A stretch of 64,000 bases of DNA from Thioclava sp. JE_KL1 (GCF_009296265.1 NZ_WBJS01000005.1:372001-436000); one strand, 5' to 3'; counted from the first letter of the stretch, positions 10,586 through 23,382 are shown. A program made the numbers and translations. Notes: a model not told the origin generated them from the sequence alone.

Positions 10586-11773
10586 TCACGCCTGCTCATC
10601 GCTGCCACCCGAGGGGCTCCGGAACGGCCCCATTTCGGTAAGTATCTCGATATCTTCGTCTACGGCGGCGCGTTCGGCTTCAAGGTACTCCGCGACCGCC
10701 CCGCGCAGACCTTCATGGCCGATCCAATGCGCGGAATGGGTGGCCACGGGCAGGTAGCCGCGCGCCAGCTTGTGTTCGCCCTGCGCCCCGGCCTCGACCC
10801 GGCTCAGCTTGTGCGCGATCGCGTAATCGACCGCCTGATGGTAGCAAAGCTCGAAATGCAGGAAGGGGTGATCCTCGATGCAGCCCCAGTAGCGCCCGAA
10901 CAGCGCATCGCGCCCGATCAGGTTCAGCGCGCCCGCGATCGGGCGGTCTCCGTTCATCGCCAGCACCAGAAGCACGTCCTCGCGCATCTCGTGCAGCAGG
11001 TCGAAGAAGGCGCGGCTCAGGTAGGGGCGGCCCCATTTTCGCGCGCCGGTGTCCTGATAGAACTGCCAGAACGCATCCCAGTGCTCGGGCCGGATATCGT
11101 CGCCGGTCAGCTGTACGATTTCTCCGCCGAAAGCTTGCGCCCGCTGGCGCTCCTTGCGCAGCGCTTTGCGCTTGCGCGAGCTGAGTTCGCCGAGGAACTG
11201 GTCGAAGCTCTCGTAGCCCTCGTTGAACCAGTGAAATTGCTGCCCGATCCGCGACAGCCAACCCGCCTCGGCGGCAAGCGCCGCCTCGTCCTCGGTGCAG
11301 AATGTCATATGAACCGACGAGACCCCGGCCCCTTCGGCGATCTGAGCCATCCCGGCCAGCAGCGCGCGGCCCCCGGCCTCTTCCAGCCCCGGCAGAACCA
11401 GCAGCCGCCGCCCGGCCACGGGGGTGAAGGGCACCGCGCATTGCAGCTTGGGGTAATAGCGCCCGCCCGCGCGCTCGAACGCATCGGCCCAGCCGTGATC
11501 GAAGACATACTCGCCCTGGCTGTGCGATTTCACGTAGAGCGGCGCAACGCCGATCACCCGATCGCCCATCCGCGCCACAAGATGCCGTGCGTCCCAGCCC
11601 GTGCCCGGCCCGACCGAGCCGGAGGCCTCGAGGGCGGCGAGAAAGCGATGCGTGGTGAACGGGTCGAACGCCCGCTCCCCATCCCCGATTTCGGGGCAGG
11701 CGCAGGCGTTCCAATCTTCTTCACTTATTTCGGAAATATCCGAATAAAGCGTGATTTCAACGCTTTGATCCAT
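10586..11773 (-). CDS. FemAB-like GNAT acyltransferase (COG3146/DUF482)
   Basis: This 395-residue protein matches the DUF482 family, annotated as peptidogalycan biosynthesis or GNAT proteins. Recognisable parts are the opening WNACACPE, the mid-protein FLGELSSRKRKALRKERQRA basic stretch, and the C-terminal FELCYHQAVDYAIAHKLSRVEAGAQGEHKLARGY. Members are widespread in alphaproteobacteria and are predicted to transfer an aminoacyl or acyl group; no substrate is established here. It is an apparently monocistronic gene with a normal start, and no truncation is seen. Confidence 0.82.
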   Translation of the reverse strand: MDQSVEITLYSDISEISEEDWNACACPEIGDGERAFDPFTTHRFLAALEASGSVGPGTGWDARHLVARMGDRVIGVAPLYVKSHSQGEYVFDHGWADAFERAGGRYYPKLQCAVPFTPVAGRRLLVLPGLEEAGGRALLAGMAQIAEGAGVSSVHMTFCTEDEAALAAEAGWLSRIGQQFHWFNEGYESFDQFLGELSSRKRKALRKERQRAQAFGGEIVQLTGDDIRPEHWDAFWQFYQDTGARKWGRPYLSRAFFDLLHEMREDVLLVLAMNGDRPIAGALNLIGRDALFGRYWGCIEDHPFLHFELCYHQAVDYAIAHKLSRVEAGAQGEHKLARGYLPVATHSAHWIGHEGLRGAVAEYLEAERAAVDEDIEILTEMGPFRSPSGGSDEQA

Positions 11774-11830
11774 TTCATCCCGGGTGGTTAGGCCATCCTT
11801 TGCCTGAATCTGTACCCTGAGCGCGCGGCG

Positions 11831-12595
11831 TCAAGCCGGAAGCGCCGAGAGGTAGCCTTCGAAGGTCACGTTATCGGCCACCCGACGCGCGAGAGCCTCC
11901 TCGTCGACCGAGCGGATCGTCCAGCACAGAACCGGCACGCCGAGCGATTTCAGCTCACTCACCCGAAGCGCGTTCAGGTCCTTCGCCTCATGCGAGATGA
12001 AGGCCGCGCCGACACGCTCGAAATCGGGAATATGGCGCAGCTCGTCGCCGCGTGCCGCGGGCAGCAGCGCCCAGTCATTGGGCTGATAGGCCGAGGTCGT
12101 CAGACCGACCGGCACGCCGGGGGCCAGGTCGCCGAAAGCCGCCACCGCGTGGGGGTTGAAGGACATCACCGCGACCGGGCCTTCATAGTCGCGCAGCAAC
12201 AGCGCCGTAGCTTCTTCCAGCGGGCCGATCTGCTGACCGAGCGCACCGTCCTGATCCTTGATCTCGACCAGAAGCGGGACCTGACCGTCCACGATCTCCA
12301 GCACTTCGGCGAGGGTCGGAATGCCCTCCTGCGTGCCGCTCAGATGGATCGCGCCAAGCTCTGCCGACGTGCGCTGGCGCACCGGGCCGCGCTCTGCGGT
12401 CAGCCGGTCCAGCGCGTAGTCGTGAAACACCATCGGCACGCCATCGGCCGAGAGTTGCACGTCGATCTCGATCCCGTAGCCTGCCGCGATGGCCGCGCGG
12501 ATTGCGCCGCGGCTGTTTTCGGGCCGCCCGAGCGTGTAGTCGTGCAGCGCCCGATGCGCGATCGGAAGCCGGAGAAAATCAGGATGCAATGCCAT
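11831..12595 (-). CDS. ugpQ: glycerophosphodiester phosphodiesterase
   Basis: The 254-residue enzyme has the GDPD TIM-barrel motifs: the catalytic histidine in IAHRALHDY, PENSRGAIRAAIAAGYGIEIDVQLSADG with the metal-binding E and D, and MVFHDYALDRLT with the second catalytic histidine. It hydrolyses deacylated phospholipids to glycerol-3-phosphate and an alcohol. No signal peptide is seen, so it acts in the cytoplasm. I use ATG 12595, giving a TGATG one-base overlap with the ridA stop; a GTG at 12598 is also possible. Confidence 0.9.
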   Translation of the reverse strand: MALHPDFLRLPIAHRALHDYTLGRPENSRGAIRAAIAAGYGIEIDVQLSADGVPMVFHDYALDRLTAERGPVRQRTSAELGAIHLSGTQEGIPTLAEVLEIVDGQVPLLVEIKDQDGALGQQIGPLEEATALLLRDYEGPVAVMSFNPHAVAAFGDLAPGVPVGLTTSAYQPNDWALLPAARGDELRHIPDFERVGAAFISHEAKDLNALRVSELKSLGVPVLCWTIRSVDEEALARRVADNVTFEGYLSALPA

Positions 12596-13050
12596 CACGC
12601 GACCTCGAAAATCGCCTCGATTTCGACCGCGACGCCCATCGGCAGCGAGGCCGCCGAGACCGCCGAACGCGCGTGACGCCCGGCATCGCCGAAGACCTCG
12701 ACCATCAGGTCCGAACAGCCGTTCACGACTTTCGGCTGATCGGTAAACTCAGGCGTCGAATTCACGAACCCCACCAGCTTCACCACACGGAGCTTGTCGA
12801 GATCGCCGATGGCCGCTTTCGCCTGCGCAATCAGCGCCAGCCCGCAGAACCGCGCCGCCATCGCGCCCTCTTCGACATCCATCCCGTCGCCGAGCTTGCC
12901 GCGGATCAGCCCCTCGGGCCCGTTCGAGATCTGTCCCGAGACGAACAGTTGATTGCCGGTGCGCACGAAGGGCACGTAATTCGCCGCCGGTGCCGGGGCA
13001 TCGGGAAGGTGAATTCCCAGCTCTTCGAGACGTGCTTCGATCTTGGCCAT
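12595..13050 (-). CDS. RidA/YjgF-family protein
   Basis: The 151-residue protein belongs to the YjgF/YER057c/UK114 superfamily, in the longer branch beginning MAKIEARLEELGI. It contains FVSGQISNGPEG and the terminal HARSAVSAASLPMGVAVEIEAIFE with the conserved arginine that binds the carboxylate of imine intermediates. RidA proteins hydrolyse reactive 2-aminoacrylate-type enamines. ATG 13050 is chosen because GGAGGG stands just ahead of it; an ATG at 13062 is less well placed. It is coupled to the downstream phosphodiesterase gene. Confidence 0.87.
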   Translation of the reverse strand: MAKIEARLEELGIHLPDAPAPAANYVPFVRTGNQLFVSGQISNGPEGLIRGKLGDGMDVEEGAMAARFCGLALIAQAKAAIGDLDKLRVVKLVGFVNSTPEFTDQPKVVNGCSDLMVEVFGDAGRHARSAVSAASLPMGVAVEIEAIFEVA

Positions 13051-13116
13051 TGCGCCCTCCATGAAATTTCGCGGCGAGGCTAGGCGCGCGCCTGTTTCCC
13101 CGCAAGCGGATTCGCG

Positions 13117-13173
13117 TCTCTTCTTCTTGATCGAAACATCCCGGGGGCGCGATAGCGCGGGGCGGAGCCCCTC
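13117..13173 (-). repeat. Rhodobacteraceae-type GC-rich intergenic repeat, divergent copy 3
   Basis: Read on the minus strand this is GGGGCTCCGCCCC, a GCGCTATCGCGC hairpin, CCCCCGGGATGTTTCG and ATCAAGAAGAAGAG. The GGGGC...GCCCC hairpin followed by CCCCGGGAT.TTT and a purine-rich tail is the same order as at 6121 and 42662. It fills the gap between the smc stop and ridA. Confidence 0.6.
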
Positions 13174-13177
13174 ACCG

Positions 13178-16636
<3,459 letters not shown>

Positions 16637-16875
16637 TTGCCGAACTTTCCGAATCTGACCGAGTTCTGAGAAGTGTCCGTAGAGCAGGCCTGCGAGTCAA
16701 TGGGAAGACACTGCATCTGGCGATGATGGGGCTGTTATCCACAATATATTGGCGCATTCTTGCGCAGGTATCGGGGGTGCGAGATGCCCGTCGACGCAGT
16801 CGGGTATGCACCTCCTCCGTCTTTTCCTTTTGATCGCGGAGGCTTAGCATCGGATGCGTCCCAAGGAGCCGTCCG

Positions 16876-17232
16876 ATGATCCCAGCCCTGTCCCTGATCC
16901 TCGCCTGCCAACTCGCCGGCGAGATCCTGTCCCGCGCTATGCAATTGCCGCTTCCCGGCCCGGTTCTGGGGATGATCTTCCTGCTTTTGCTCATGAGCGT
17001 CTCGGGCAAGGTGCAGCAGATCGTGCGCCCCACGGGCCAATTCGTGTTGCAACACCTGTCGCTTCTCTTCGTGCCTGCCGGCGTGGGGATCGTCGCGCAT
17101 CTTGGTGCGTTGCGCGAGCATGGGATGGGGCTGGCGGTGGCGCTGGTGGTGTCGACGATGTTGGCGATCGTGGTCGGGGCGGCGGTCTTCGTCGCGGTGG
17201 CGAAGCTGACCCGGAGCGATGTCGATGACTGA
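16876..17232 (+). CDS. lrgA: CidA/LrgA-family holin-like membrane protein
   Basis: The 118-residue protein has four hydrophobic helices and the family signature LPLPGPVLGMIFLLLLM in helix 2, with VPAGVGIVAHLG before helix 3. LrgA/CidA proteins form oligomeric membrane pores that influence autolysis or export of small metabolites; in Gram-negatives the function is unsettled. AAGGAG sits seven bases upstream of the start. It overlaps lrgB by 8 bases, so the pair is co-translated. Confidence 0.9.
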   Translation: MIPALSLILACQLAGEILSRAMQLPLPGPVLGMIFLLLLMSVSGKVQQIVRPTGQFVLQHLSLLFVPAGVGIVAHLGALREHGMGLAVALVVSTMLAIVVGAAVFVAVAKLTRSDVDD

Positions 17233-17941
17233 TCCGTTCAAGCTCTGGTCCTATCTTTCCTCCGAACCGCTGCTGTGGCTGTGGGCGACGCTGATCGCCT
17301 ATTGGATCGGGGATGCGATCTTCAAAAGCGTGAACCGCAGCCCCTTCGCCAATCCGGTGATGATCGCGGTGGTGATCCTCGGCGCGGTGCTCCTGATGAC
17401 CGGCACGCCCTATCAGCGCTATTTCGACGGGGCGCAATTCGTGCACTTCATGCTGGGCCCGGCGACGGTCTGTCTCGCGGTGCCGCTGCATGCGAACCTG
17501 CCGAAGGTGAAGCGCGCGCTGCTGCCGATTGCGGCGGGGCTGATCGCGGGGTCGGTCACGGCCATCGTCTCGGTTCTGGCGATTGCGAAGTCGATGGGCG
17601 CGGGGCCGGAACTGCTCGCCTCGCTCGCGCCGAAATCGGTGACCGCGCCGGTGGCTATCGGGATTTCGCAATCGCTTGGTGGTGAGCCGTCGCTGACCGC
17701 TGCGCTGGTGATCCTGACCGGCATGATCGGGGCGATCACGGTAACGCCGATGCTCAACCTTTTGGGCTTTCGCGACTGGCGGGCGCGGGGCTTCGCGGTG
17801 GGTGTCGCGGCGCATGGGATCGGCACGGCGCGCGCCTTTCAGGTGCATGAGACTGCAGGCGCGTTTGCGTCCATCGGCATGGGGCTGAACGCGGTGCTGA
17901 CCGCCTTCCTCGCGCCGGTGGTGCTGAGTTACTTCGGTTAA
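17225..17941 (+). CDS. lrgB: LrgB-family membrane protein
   Basis: The product is 238 residues and strongly hydrophobic, with about seven helices and LrgB motifs FVHFMLGPATVCLAVPL, SVTAPVAIGISQSLGG and VAAHGIGTARAF. It is the partner of LrgA. I start it at ATG 17225, eight bases after GGAG, rather than the ATG at 17219, which would be too close to the ribosome site. Its stop codon interlocks with that of the converging TRIC gene: the last bases TTAAT contain both stops. Confidence 0.9.
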   Translation: MTDPFKLWSYLSSEPLLWLWATLIAYWIGDAIFKSVNRSPFANPVMIAVVILGAVLLMTGTPYQRYFDGAQFVHFMLGPATVCLAVPLHANLPKVKRALLPIAAGLIAGSVTAIVSVLAIAKSMGAGPELLASLAPKSVTAPVAIGISQSLGGEPSLTAALVILTGMIGAITVTPMLNLLGFRDWRARGFAVGVAAHGIGTARAFQVHETAGAFASIGMGLNAVLTAFLAPVVLSYFG

Positions 17942-18594
17942 TACTGCCTCGGCGGGCGCGCCTTGTAGACCGGAAGCTTCCAGCCGAAACGCAGCGATCC
18001 GGCGCGCAGCGCAAAGGTCACGCCGCCGCAGATCAACAGCGCGATCAGCGTGTCCGCCCCGAGGGCCGTCGCGATTACCGCGCTCATGGCCCCGGCAAAC
18101 GCGCAGGAGAGATACAGCTCGCCCTGTTTGAGAACCAGCGGCACCTCGTTGCAGACCACGTCGCGCATCAGGCCGCCGAACGTGCCGGTGGCGATGCCCA
18201 TGATCAGGACGATCACCGGCCCATGCTCCAGCCGCATCGTGATCGCCACGCCCGCAGGCACGGCCACGGCCAAGGCGCAGGCGTCGAGCCACAGCAGCGC
18301 GCGGTAGCGGCTTTCCAGAAGATGCGCGGTGAAGAAAACGACCACCGCCGCCCCTGCCGCGATCAGCACATAGGTGGGATCGCCGACCCAGAAGACCGGG
18401 TCGCGGCCCAGAAGCAGATCGCGCAACGTGCCGCCGCCGATAGCGGTCAGCGCAGCAATGAAGATGAAACCCACGAGGTCGAGCTGCTGGCGCGAGGCGA
18501 CCAGCGCCCCGGTCAGCGCGAAGACCAGCACCGAGGCATAATCCAGCGCCGCGCCCAAGGGAAACTCCCCCAGCCAGTCGGGCAGGGCGGTCAT
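17938..18594 (-). CDS. TRIC/YadS-family (UPF0126) membrane protein
   Basis: The 218-residue integral membrane protein contains two repeats of the UPF0126 (glycine-rich three-helix) domain: [26 protein letters not shown] early and [17 protein letters not shown] later, each with the G-x-x-RD motif. Members are trimeric intracellular cation channels in prokaryotes. The start at 18594 overlaps the rnhA stop by 4 bases; the longer frame upstream lies inside rnhA and is not credible. It is the last gene of the ispH operon. Confidence 0.88.
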   Translation of the reverse strand: MTALPDWLGEFPLGAALDYASVLVFALTGALVASRQQLDLVGFIFIAALTAIGGGTLRDLLLGRDPVFWVGDPTYVLIAAGAAVVVFFTAHLLESRYRALLWLDACALAVAVPAGVAITMRLEHGPVIVLIMGIATGTFGGLMRDVVCNEVPLVLKQGELYLSCAFAGAMSAVIATALGADTLIALLICGGVTFALRAGSLRFGWKLPVYKARPPRQY

Positions 18595-19055
18595 TTTTGC
18601 TTGGCCGGTTTGAAGGGCTCCATCCCGGCGCGGGCCAGCTCGTCGGCGCGCTCGTTCTCGGGGTGGCCCGCATGGCCCTTGATCCATTCCCACGTCACGC
18701 GATGGCGGCGTTGCGCCTCGTCGAGCCGCTGCCAGAGATCGACGTTCTTCACCGGCTTCTTCGCCGCGGTTTTCCAGCCGTTGCGTTTCCAGCCGTGGAT
18801 CCAGCCGGTCACGCCGTTCTTCACGTAAGCGGAGTCAGTGGTGATCGTGATCGCGGTATCGCGGGTCAGGGTCTCCAGCGCGTTGATCGCGGCCAGAAGC
18901 TCCATCCGGTTATTCGTAGTCTCGGCCTCGCCGCCCTTCAGCTCACGCTCCTTGACGACGCTTTCGCCGTCCATCGCGCGCATCAAAACGCCCCAGCCGC
19001 CGGGGCCGGGATTGCCGCTGCAGGCACCGTCCGTCCATGCGTAAAGCTCAGGCAT
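18591..19055 (-). CDS. rnhA: ribonuclease HI
   Basis: The 154-residue enzyme degrades RNA in RNA-DNA hybrids. The catalytic DEDD set is visible: Asp in [17 protein letters not shown], Glu in NNRMELLA, Asp in [10 protein letters not shown], and the last Asp in [15 protein letters not shown] with the conserved His. The basic 'handle' lies around [16 protein letters not shown] start it at ATG 19055, within the last bases of the upstream GST gene (8-base overlap). It is full length and canonical. Confidence 0.95.
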   Translation of the reverse strand: MPELYAWTDGACSGNPGPGGWGVLMRAMDGESVVKERELKGGEAETTNNRMELLAAINALETLTRDTAITITTDSAYVKNGVTGWIHGWKRNGWKTAAKKPVKNVDLWQRLDEAQRRHRVTWEWIKGHAGHPENERADELARAGMEPFKPAKQK

Positions 19056-19662
19056 CGAGAGCCACATAGCCGTCGAGCGCTGCGATCCGGTCGAGCCAGC
19101 GGCGCAGCGCCGGGAAGGGCTCGAGATCATAACCGCCGCGGGTCTCGGCGGTATGGGTGTAGGCGTAAAGGCAGATATCGGCGAGGCTCATCGTGTCGCC
19201 CGCGAGCCAATCGGCCTGCTCCAGCCGCTGCTCCATGATGCCCAGCAGGACGTGGCCGCGCACTTCCAGCGCGTCGAGCGTCTCCTGCGTGCGCTCATGG
19301 GCGCGATGCGGATAGCACAGGATCGCGGCGCGCACGGCGATGACGCCCTCGTGCTGGTTCTGCTCCCAGAACATCCACGACAGCATCTGCGCGCGGGCGA
19401 ACCGGTCCTCGGGGATAAAGCGCGAGCCCTCGCCGAGATAGGTCAGGATCGCGTTGGATTCCGCGAGCACCCGCCCGTCGTCGAGATGCAGCGCCGGCGC
19501 CTTGCCGAAGGGCAGTGCGCCGCTCTCATGAGCCTCGGCCAAGGCGTCGGTGTTGTATTCCACGTCGACCCGGTCGTAGCTCTGACCGAGAAGCGCCATC
19601 AGCAGGCGCACCTTGTAGCTGTTGCCCGAGGAGGGCATCGAAAAAAGCTTCATCTCGTTCAT
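19048..19662 (-). CDS. glutathione S-transferase family protein
   Basis: The 204-residue protein has an N-terminal thioredoxin-like domain ([22 protein letters not shown], where a serine stands near the usual catalytic position, and [15 protein letters not shown] with the cis-proline). An [13 protein letters not shown] segment binds the gamma-glutamyl group. The helical C-terminal domain contains [16 protein letters not shown]. Its function is probably detoxification or thiol chemistry, with unknown substrate. ATG 19662 overlaps the preceding stop as ATGA. Confidence 0.9.
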   Translation of the reverse strand: MNEMKLFSMPSSGNSYKVRLLMALLGQSYDRVDVEYNTDALAEAHESGALPFGKAPALHLDDGRVLAESNAILTYLGEGSRFIPEDRFARAQMLSWMFWEQNQHEGVIAVRAAILCYPHRAHERTQETLDALEVRGHVLLGIMEQRLEQADWLAGDTMSLADICLYAYTHTAETRGGYDLEPFPALRRWLDRIAALDGYVALDA

Positions 19663-20087
19663 GTCCTCACAAGCGCGATCAGGCAGGCGATAACGACGAC
19701 GGTCAGGCCGATGCGCAGTTTGAGCCACCAGCGCGGCGTGTGGCCGAATTTCTGGAACAGCCAGTCGAGCGGCAAGAGCGCGAGGAAGCCCAGGATCAGC
19801 ACGAAATTCACCGGCATCCCGAGCGCCACGAAGGCGATGAAGAAGATGACCGGAGCGACGGCGAGGAAATAGCCGGTCTCCCATTCCGCGCTCGCGGCGA
19901 AGCCCCAGAGGCTGCCCGCCATGAAGCAGAAGATCATCAGACCATAGGCGAGCACCGCCACACGCGGGTCCGCGATGAAGGCGAATTGGCCGGTCTGCAC
20001 GACCAGCACGCCCCAGAGGAACGGGATCAGCCCGGCAAGGCCAAGGAGCAGCGCGCCGCCGGGGATTTTCGGGCCGATTTCGCGCAT
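19659..20087 (-). CDS. DUF3429-family membrane protein
   Basis: The 142-residue protein has five hydrophobic helices (for example LLGLAGLIPFLWGVLVV and GLMIFCFMAGSLWGFA) and resembles the DUF3429 family common in Rhodobacterales; some eukaryotic members are TMEM69-like. No enzymatic motif is seen. ATG 20087 gives a TGATG overlap with the ispH stop; a GTG at 20090 is an alternative. It sits between ispH and a GST in an operon whose genes all overlap, but this does not reveal its role. Confidence 0.8.
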   Translation of the reverse strand: MREIGPKIPGGALLLGLAGLIPFLWGVLVVQTGQFAFIADPRVAVLAYGLMIFCFMAGSLWGFAASAEWETGYFLAVAPVIFFIAFVALGMPVNFVLILGFLALLPLDWLFQKFGHTPRWWLKLRIGLTVVVIACLIALVRT

Positions 20088-21034
20088 CACGACGCCTCTC
20101 TCAGCACGCGGGGCACCTTGAATTCGATGTCCTCGCGGGCGGTTTCGATCTGGTCGACGGTCAGGTCATAGCGCTGGCGGAAGGCGTCAATCACCTCGTC
20201 GATCAGCACTTCCGGCGCGCTCGCGCCCGCGGTCACGCCGACCGTCTGCACACCCTCCAGCGCACGCCAGTCGATATCCGCGGCGCGCTGCACCAGCTGC
20301 GAATAGGCGCAGCCCGAGGCCTTGCCGACTTCGACCAGACGGCGCGAGTTCGAGGAGTTCGGCGCACCGATCACCAGAAGCGCGTCGATATCCTGCGCCA
20401 TCGCCTTCACCGCCGCTTGGCGGTTCGTCGTAGCGTAGCAGATATCTTCCTTCGCGGGGCCGACGATCTTCGGGAAACGGTCCTGCAAGGCCGCCACAAT
20501 TGCTGCGGTGTCATCGACCGAGAGCGTGGTCTGGGTGATGAAGGCCAGTTGGTCGGGATCGCGCGGCGTGATCTTGGCCACGTCCTCGACCGTCTCGACC
20601 AACAGCACTTCGCCATCGGGCAGCTGCCCCATCGTGCCCAGCACTTCCGGGTGGCCCGCATGGCCGATCATGACCATCTGCAGCCCCTCGTTCGAGTGTC
20701 GCTCGGCTTCCTTGTGGACCTTGCTCACCAGCGGGCAGGTCGCGTCGACATAGATCATCTCGCGGCGCGAGGCCTCGGCGGGCACCGATTTCGGCACGCC
20801 ATGGGCCGAGAAGATCACCGGCCGGTCATCGGGGCATTCGTCGAGCTCTTCCACGAAGACCGCGCCTTGGTCTCGCAGGCTGTCGACGACGTATTTGTTA
20901 TGCACGATCTCGTGGCGCACATAGACGGGTGCGCCCCATTTTTCGATCGCCATCTCGACGATCTTGATCGCCCGGTCGACGCCCGCGCAAAAGCCGCGCG
21001 GGGCCGCCAGATAAAGGGTCAGGGAGGGTTTCAT
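20087..21034 (-). CDS. ispH: 4-hydroxy-3-methylbut-2-enyl diphosphate reductase
   Basis: The 315-residue iron-sulphur enzyme performs the last step of the MEP isoprenoid pathway, giving IPP and DMAPP. The three cluster cysteines are in [21 protein letters not shown] and [10 protein letters not shown]. Substrate-binding histidines lie in [12 protein letters not shown] and MIGHAGHPE, and the SSNS loop is in [11 protein letters not shown]. It is the first gene of the overlapping operon ispH-DUF3429-GST-rnhA-TRIC. Length and motifs are normal. Confidence 0.96.
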   Translation of the reverse strand: MKPSLTLYLAAPRGFCAGVDRAIKIVEMAIEKWGAPVYVRHEIVHNKYVVDSLRDQGAVFVEELDECPDDRPVIFSAHGVPKSVPAEASRREMIYVDATCPLVSKVHKEAERHSNEGLQMVMIGHAGHPEVLGTMGQLPDGEVLLVETVEDVAKITPRDPDQLAFITQTTLSVDDTAAIVAALQDRFPKIVGPAKEDICYATTNRQAAVKAMAQDIDALLVIGAPNSSNSRRLVEVGKASGCAYSQLVQRAADIDWRALEGVQTVGVTAGASAPEVLIDEVIDAFRQRYDLTVDQIETAREDIEFKVPRVLREAS

Positions 21035-21094
21035 CGCGCGCTCCTTTGTTCGGGTTCAGACCTAAAGCCCCGTCCGCCTCGCGTCCAGAGGCGA

Positions 21095-21541
21095 TCAGCT
21101 TGCGAGTTTGATCGCTTCCGCCGTCAGCCAGGCCAGCACCGCGTAGCGCCCTGCCTTGGCCACGAAGACCAGCGGAATGAAGAGCCAGAGCGACATGCGC
21201 AGGATGCCGGAGATCAGGCAGATCAGATCGCCGCCGGGCGCCCAGCTCAACAGCAATAGCCCGATCCCCCAGCGCTCGAACCAGCGATGGCCGCGCGCGA
21301 GCTGCGCTTCGGAGGCGGGAAACCATTTGCGGTCTTTCCAGTGGGTGACGCCCAGTCCGATCACGTAGGTGACGAGCGAGCCGATCGTGTTTCCCACGGC
21401 GGCGATGAGGATCATCAGCCAGATATTCTGGGTGCCAAGCGTCTGCAGCGCGACGAATACGAGCTCCGACTGGAACGGGATCGGCGTCGCCGCCAGAAGC
21501 GCCGAGACGAAGAGGCCGAAGAGGGAGACGTTTTCGAGCAT
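21095..21541 (-). CDS. yqaA: YqaA-family (VTT domain) membrane protein
   Basis: The 148-residue membrane protein matches YqaA of the DedA/VTT superfamily: AATPIPFQSELVFVALQTLG, AVGNTIGSLVTYVIGLG, and SWAPGGDLICLISGILRM with the proline/glycine re-entrant motif. DedA-type proteins are involved in lipid flipping and envelope homeostasis. ATG 21541 is preceded by GGAAAG; an in-frame extension to 21598 has no support and would run into the preceding terminator. Confidence 0.88.
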   Translation of the reverse strand: MLENVSLFGLFVSALLAATPIPFQSELVFVALQTLGTQNIWLMILIAAVGNTIGSLVTYVIGLGVTHWKDRKWFPASEAQLARGHRWFERWGIGLLLLSWAPGGDLICLISGILRMSLWLFIPLVFVAKAGRYAVLAWLTAEAIKLAS

Positions 21542-21562
21542 AAAGCTTTCCGCGAAAGACAA

Positions 21563-21590
21563 AGGGCGCGCAGGTGATCTGCACGCCCCT
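21563..21590 (-). terminator. probable intrinsic terminator downstream of the NYN gene
   Basis: Read on the minus strand, AGGGGCGTGCAG-atcac-CTGCGCGCCCTTTGTCTTT forms a stem with one mismatch, followed by a T-rich stretch. It lies between the NYN-domain gene and yqaA. Confidence 0.65.
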
Positions 21591-21625
21591 TCAATCACGA
21601 ATTACGGGTCGCGTCAGGCCCCGGA

Positions 21626-22189
21626 TCAGCTCTCGTCGCCGTTCTCGTCCTCGCGCGGCTCGCGCGGCGGGCGACCGATCACTTCGCGCAGCGCGTCGAG
21701 TTCGATGAAATTGTCGGCCTGACGGCGCAGCTCGTCGGCGATCATCGGCGGCTGCGAGCGGATCGTCGAGACGACCGAGACGCGGCAACCCTGACGCTGA
21801 AGGCTTTCGATCAGCGGACGGAAATCACCATCGCCGGAGAACAGCACGATATGATCGAGGCGCGGTGCGAGTTCCATCGCATCGACGGCCAGCTCGATAT
21901 CCATATTGCCCTTCACCTTCCGGCGACCCATGGAATCCGTGTATTCCTTGGCGGGTTTGGTGACCATCGCGAATCCATTGTAATTCAGCCAATCCACGAG
22001 CGGTCGGATCGGCGAATATTCTTCACTCTCCAGAAGAGCGGTGTAATAGAACGCGCGGACGAGTTTACCGCGACGTTCGAATTCTTGTCTCAACAGCTTG
22101 TAATCAATATCAAAGCCAAGCGCCTTGGCGGCCGCATAGAGATTAGATCCGTCAATGAACAGGGCGAGCCGTTCGTCCTTGTAGAACAT
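21626..22189 (-). CDS. NYN-domain (LabA/DUF88) protein, predicted ribonuclease
   Basis: The 187-residue protein has the PIN-like NYN fold, with its acidic residues in LFIDGSNLYAAAKALG, NMDIELAVDAM and VLFSGDGDFRPLIE. This family is predicted to cleave RNA; LabA in cyanobacteria affects clock output. A charged, disordered tail (PPREPREDENGDES) ends it. ATG 22189 follows GAGGA and the conserved region starts soon after it. It is monocistronic, with a terminator downstream. Codon composition here and in folK is somewhat less GC-rich than in the neighbours. Confidence 0.87.
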   Translation of the reverse strand: MFYKDERLALFIDGSNLYAAAKALGFDIDYKLLRQEFERRGKLVRAFYYTALLESEEYSPIRPLVDWLNYNGFAMVTKPAKEYTDSMGRRKVKGNMDIELAVDAMELAPRLDHIVLFSGDGDFRPLIESLQRQGCRVSVVSTIRSQPPMIADELRRQADNFIELDALREVIGRPPREPREDENGDES

Positions 22190-22339
22190 ACAGTCCTCTT
22201 GCACAGGTAGGGTGGACCAGTTCGCGCAGGTGCCGATACGGAAAGTATAGCCGCATCAATTGTGTTGCACAGGCGGGGAGGGCCGACCAGATTTATCTAG
22301 GACATATCGCATTTCGCGAGGGAAACGGAATCTGTCTTT

Positions 22340-22900
22340 ATGGACACTAACTATTTGGTCGCTTTCGGGGCGAATCTACCAAGCCAATTCGGGTCTCCTC
22401 GCACTACGCTCTGCGCCGCGATCGAGCGGCTCGAGCAATTGGGGTTTTCCTTGGTTGCCGCCAGTCGGTTCTGGTCGACGCCTGCCGTTCCCGAAGGGTC
22501 CGGTCCCGATTTCGTGAACGCTTGTTGCAAAATGCGAAGCAGTTTGCAACCGCGCGATGCGCTCGCGCAACTTCATGGAGTCGAAGAAGAATTTGGCCGT
22601 GTACGGGAAGGTCGTTGGAGTGCGCGTGTTGTCGATATCGACCTGATCGCCTCGGAGGATCGGGTTCTGCCGGATCGCGAGAGCTTTCTGCGCTGGAAAA
22701 ACCTTCCGCCGGAGGCGCAGCAGCGCGACGCTCCGACCGACCTGATCCTGCCGCATCCGCGCTTGCAGGACAGGGCTTTCGTGCTGATTCCCCTTGCCGA
22801 AATCGCACCGCTCTGGCGCCACCCGATCACGGGCGACAGCGTGATGGAAATGCTCGCCGCCCTTCCCGAGGCGGAAAAAACCCCGATTTCCCCTCTGTAA
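22340..22900 (+). CDS. folK: 2-amino-4-hydroxy-6-hydroxymethyldihydropteridine pyrophosphokinase
   Basis: The 186-residue enzyme transfers pyrophosphate from ATP to the folate precursor pterin. Landmarks are LVAFGANLP, FWSTPAVPEGSGPDFVNA, the FGRVREGRWSARVVDIDLI core with the metal-binding D-x-D, and LILPHPRLQDRAFVLIPLAEI. The ribosome site is weak, but the start is fixed by the family N-terminus. It lies ahead of rpoZ and rsh in the order common in Rhodobacterales. Confidence 0.94.
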   Translation: MDTNYLVAFGANLPSQFGSPRTTLCAAIERLEQLGFSLVAASRFWSTPAVPEGSGPDFVNACCKMRSSLQPRDALAQLHGVEEEFGRVREGRWSARVVDIDLIASEDRVLPDRESFLRWKNLPPEAQQRDAPTDLILPHPRLQDRAFVLIPLAEIAPLWRHPITGDSVMEMLAALPEAEKTPISPL

Positions 22901-22998
22901 CGTGGTCAAAACCCTGCGGACAGGCCGGATGGGCGCTTGTGTTTCTGCACTGCAAAGCCTAAGTAGGGCCCTCAATCCGAGTTCTTCTGGAGAGATTC

Positions 22999-23355
22999 AT
23001 GGCCCGCGTGACGGTTGAAGATTGCGTTGACAAGGTTCCGAACCGCTTCGAGCTGGTGATGCTCGCTTCGCATCGTGCCCGCGAAATCGCTGCTGGCGCT
23101 CCCCTCACGGTCGAGCGTGACAACGATAAAAACCCCGTCGTCGCTCTGCGCGAAATCGCCGAGGAGACCCAATCGGCCGAGGATCTGCGTGAGCGTCTCA
23201 TCGAGAGCAATCAGACCCAGATCGAGGTTGACGAGCCCGAAGAGGACTCGATGGCGATGCTCATGGGTGGCGAGTCCCCCGATCGTGCCGTCGAAGACGA
23301 CATGAGCGAAGAGCGTATGCTGCGCGCGCTGATGGACGCGCAGGGGCGCGAGTAA
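22999..23355 (+). CDS. rpoZ: RNA polymerase omega subunit
   Basis: The 118-residue protein opens [31 protein letters not shown], the universal omega core, and continues into the [12 protein letters not shown] helix. The acidic C-terminal tail is typical of alphaproteobacteria. Omega helps assemble RNA polymerase and forms part of the ppGpp-binding site in proteobacteria, which fits its place immediately before the (p)ppGpp synthetase/hydrolase gene. Confidence 0.95.
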   Translation: MARVTVEDCVDKVPNRFELVMLASHRAREIAAGAPLTVERDNDKNPVVALREIAEETQSAEDLRERLIESNQTQIEVDEPEEDSMAMLMGGESPDRAVEDDMSEERMLRALMDAQGRE

Positions 23356-23382
23356 TCCACTGATTGGCTGGAACGAGCGCGA

